DNA of 16,267 nucleotides from positions 1 through 16,267 of the forward strand of contig DATKKX010000192.1 in the NCBI GenBank assembly GCA_035542775.1, given 5' to 3'. Source of the DNA: DATKKX01 sp035542775. Its GTDB lineage: Bacteria; Planctomycetota; Phycisphaerae; UBA1845; UTPLA1. Shown here piece by piece: positions 14,910 through 16,267 of the stretch (the first letter of the stretch is position 1; each line of letters opens with the position of its first letter). The translations under genes were made by a program, and so were the position numbers. Under the pieces are notes generated by a model. It had not been told where the DNA came from. It was given only the letters and a program-made list of their open reading frames with translations, and ran no database searches.

Positions 14910-15205
14910 AAATCGTCGCCGTCACCGCCTGCCCGACCGGTATCGCCCATACCTACATGGCCGCGGAGCAGCTAGAGAAGACCGCCAAGTCGCTCGGCCA
15001 CCAGATCAAGGTGGAGACACAGGGGGCCATGGGCATCGAAAACGAATTGTCCGCCAAGGACATCCGCGAGGCCGACATCGCCATCTTCGCCGTGGACATC
15101 GACGTGGAGCAACGCGACCGGTTCGACGGCAAGAAGATCATCCAGGTCCCGGTCCAGGAAGCGATCAAGAACCCGAAGGGGGTCTTCGACAAGATTGAGG
15201 TTTGA
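14906..15205 (+). CDS. PTS fructose-family EIIB component
   Basis: EIIB is a small cytoplasmic phosphocarrier that takes phosphate from EIIA on a cysteine and hands it to the sugar bound in EIIC. The 99-residue product begins MKIVAVTACPTGIAHTYMAA; the phosphorylated residue is C9 in the A-C-P-T-G-I-A-H-T loop. IKVETQGAMG and ADIAIFAVDIDVEQRDRF are standard for fructose IIB domains and the length equals a complete single domain. The start overlaps the IIC stop codon by four bases, a sign of translational coupling and equal amounts. No EIIA, HPr, enzyme I, 1-phosphofructokinase or regulator gene follows; the next gene converges 18 bases away. The phosphate donor must be encoded elsewhere. Confidence 0.95.
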   Translation: MKIVAVTACPTGIAHTYMAAEQLEKTAKSLGHQIKVETQGAMGIENELSAKDIREADIAIFAVDIDVEQRDRFDGKKIIQVPVQEAIKNPKGVFDKIEV

Positions 15206-15223
15206 GCAGGGAGAACAGTGGCA

Positions 15224-16267
15224 TTACTGGTTTCGGCCGTCCTTCCTCCCGGCAGAGCCGGCCAGATCCGCGAGATTCACCGATAGCTCACTTCGCTCGA
15301 AGTTGGTCGCTGATATGAGCGGCTGCGGCTTCATAAACCCCAAACGCGCGATCCAACCGTCGGGCACGATCTGAAGTCGTGTGTTGTAGAAGGTCGCTAT
15401 TTCGTTGAAGTAGCCGCGGGCCAGGGCGATGCGTTGCTCGGTCTCGACCAGGCTTTTTTGCAGACTCAAGAACGCTCCGTCAGCCTTCAACTCAGGATAC
15501 CGCTCAATGATCGCCCTGACATGCATGGCGCAGCCCTCCGGGTCAGGGCCCGGCACCCCCGGCGCGGTGGCGACAAGCTGGGCGCGGAGGGCGGCCAGCT
15601 CGGTTTGCAGGTGGCGCTCGTAATCGCGCAGGCCTTCCGTCGTACGCACCAGGTTCGGAAGCAGGTCGTGGCGTCGCTTGAGCTCGACGTCTACGTTCGC
15701 CCAGGCTTGGTCCACGCGGCGGCGCAAGTCCACCATGCTGTTGAACGCCATCCAGGTCCAGCCGATCAACCAGGTCGCCAGATAGCTCGATCCGACTATG
15801 ACGTAGGAGTTCGTGTAGAAAGCCCTGTTCGGGCGTTCTTGCCGCCATTGGGGCGGCCAATAAAGGTGCTTCTGAGAGCCCTGTTCGACTTTCACCACGG
15901 GTTGGTAGGTCACGAAGTCATTCGCCCGGTGATCTTCCACGAGACGGTCTTGCAGCAAACATCCGCCTATGCAGAGCAGCCATCCCAGCACGCAGAACAC
16001 CCAGAACTGCTTGTTCAGGCCTGATCTAATCTGGGTCTCGGAACGAGTTGAAATGAGGAACATAGGCGCATGCTGATCGCGGGCGATCTCCGGCGCCACC
16101 ACGTCTTCGCGTTCCCGGGCCTGCCCCATCACGTAGATGTTCGCGTGCAGGGGGATGGCCCTCTCCGAGAACAGCCTGCGATGCTCCGAATCCATCACCG
16201 CTTCGCGCGGGCCTTTGCCGTAGTAGAGCGGGTTGGACGGACCGCAAGTGACACAGAACACCTGCAG
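15224..16267 (-). CDS. GIDE-LemA fusion membrane protein (5' truncated)
   Basis: The frame runs to the right edge with no stop (codons for L-Q before the GTG at 16261), so the N-terminus is outside the window. Residues counted from the GTG: about 1-83 look like the C-terminal half of a GIDE domain, the region of MUL1-type proteins before the final membrane helix (FSERAIPLHANIYVMGQA, then APMFLISTRSETQI). Membrane helix 1 is at 86-103 and helix 2 at 155-172. From 173 on it is LemA: NSMVDLRRRVDQAWANVDVE, LKRRHDLLPNLVRTTEG, YPELKADGAFLSLQKSLVETEQRIALARGYFNEIATFYNTRLQ and GFMKPQP. LemA domains form membrane-bound helical bundles of unclear role; bacterial GIDE domains lack the RING and are also uncharacterised. 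The LemA call is firm; the GIDE call rests on a fragment. Confidence 0.85.
   Translation of the reverse strand: MQVFCVTCGPSNPLYYGKGPREAVMDSEHRRLFSERAIPLHANIYVMGQAREREDVVAPEIARDQHAPMFLISTRSETQIRSGLNKQFWVFCVLGWLLCIGGCLLQDRLVEDHRANDFVTYQPVVKVEQGSQKHLYWPPQWRQERPNRAFYTNSYVIVGSSYLATWLIGWTWMAFNSMVDLRRRVDQAWANVDVELKRRHDLLPNLVRTTEGLRDYERHLQTELAALRAQLVATAPGVPGPDPEGCAMHVRAIIERYPELKADGAFLSLQKSLVETEQRIALARGYFNEIATFYNTRLQIVPDGWIARLGFMKPQPLISATNFERSELSVNLADLAGSAGRKDGRNQ

Overview
The window is GC-rich bacterial DNA with dense coding. It reads as a chromosomal segment of a diderm bacterium, and I lean towards the phylum Planctomycetota (perhaps Phycisphaerae). The evidence is a lipid A pathway gene (lpxB), an outer-membrane-type AsmA-like protein, the style of EF-Ts and UMP kinase, and a GIDE-LemA membrane protein at the right edge. 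The phylum call is inference from protein style; there is no rRNA gene here to settle it.

Left part (1-2059): the end of a TPR protein runs into lpxB, which is on the minus strand. A 480-560 base non-coding stretch then separates lpxB from the divergent rpsB and carries weak promoter candidates for both directions.

Translation and nucleotide block (2060-7054, all plus): rpsB (TTG start) and tsf form the classic pair and end at a textbook intrinsic terminator with a GCGA loop. pyrH follows after 58 bases, then rlmN and tilS. Together these supply ribosomal protein S2, elongation factor Ts, UDP synthesis, A2503 methylation of 23S rRNA and lysidine modification of tRNA-Ile.

Envelope block (7055-13020, plus): a 160-base gap holds a perfect 12-bp REP-like palindrome. 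A multi-pass GT-C/ArnT-like membrane glycosyltransferase follows, then, directly coupled to it, a 1218-residue AsmA-like protein built from tandem units of about 120 residues. After a hairpin-bearing gap comes a small secreted protein or lipoprotein of unknown function.

Sugar block (13021-15205, plus): the best promoter in the window (TTGACT-17-TATAGT) lies about 560 bases before a fructose-family PTS IIC gene, which overlaps its IIB gene by 4 bases. The long leader contains a nested stem-loop that includes a ribosome-binding-like GGAGG, two possible small ORFs, and four TTGGC boxes spaced exactly 10 bases apart beside an A/T tract. No IIA, HPr or enzyme I gene is visible.

Right edge (15224-16267, minus): a membrane protein, cut by the window end, joins a GIDE (MUL1-type) C-terminal half to a LemA domain.

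I found no tRNA or rRNA gene, CRISPR array, insertion sequence or phage gene. The strongest candidates for something undescribed are the PTS leader and the GIDE-LemA fusion; the rest is mostly ordinary housekeeping.
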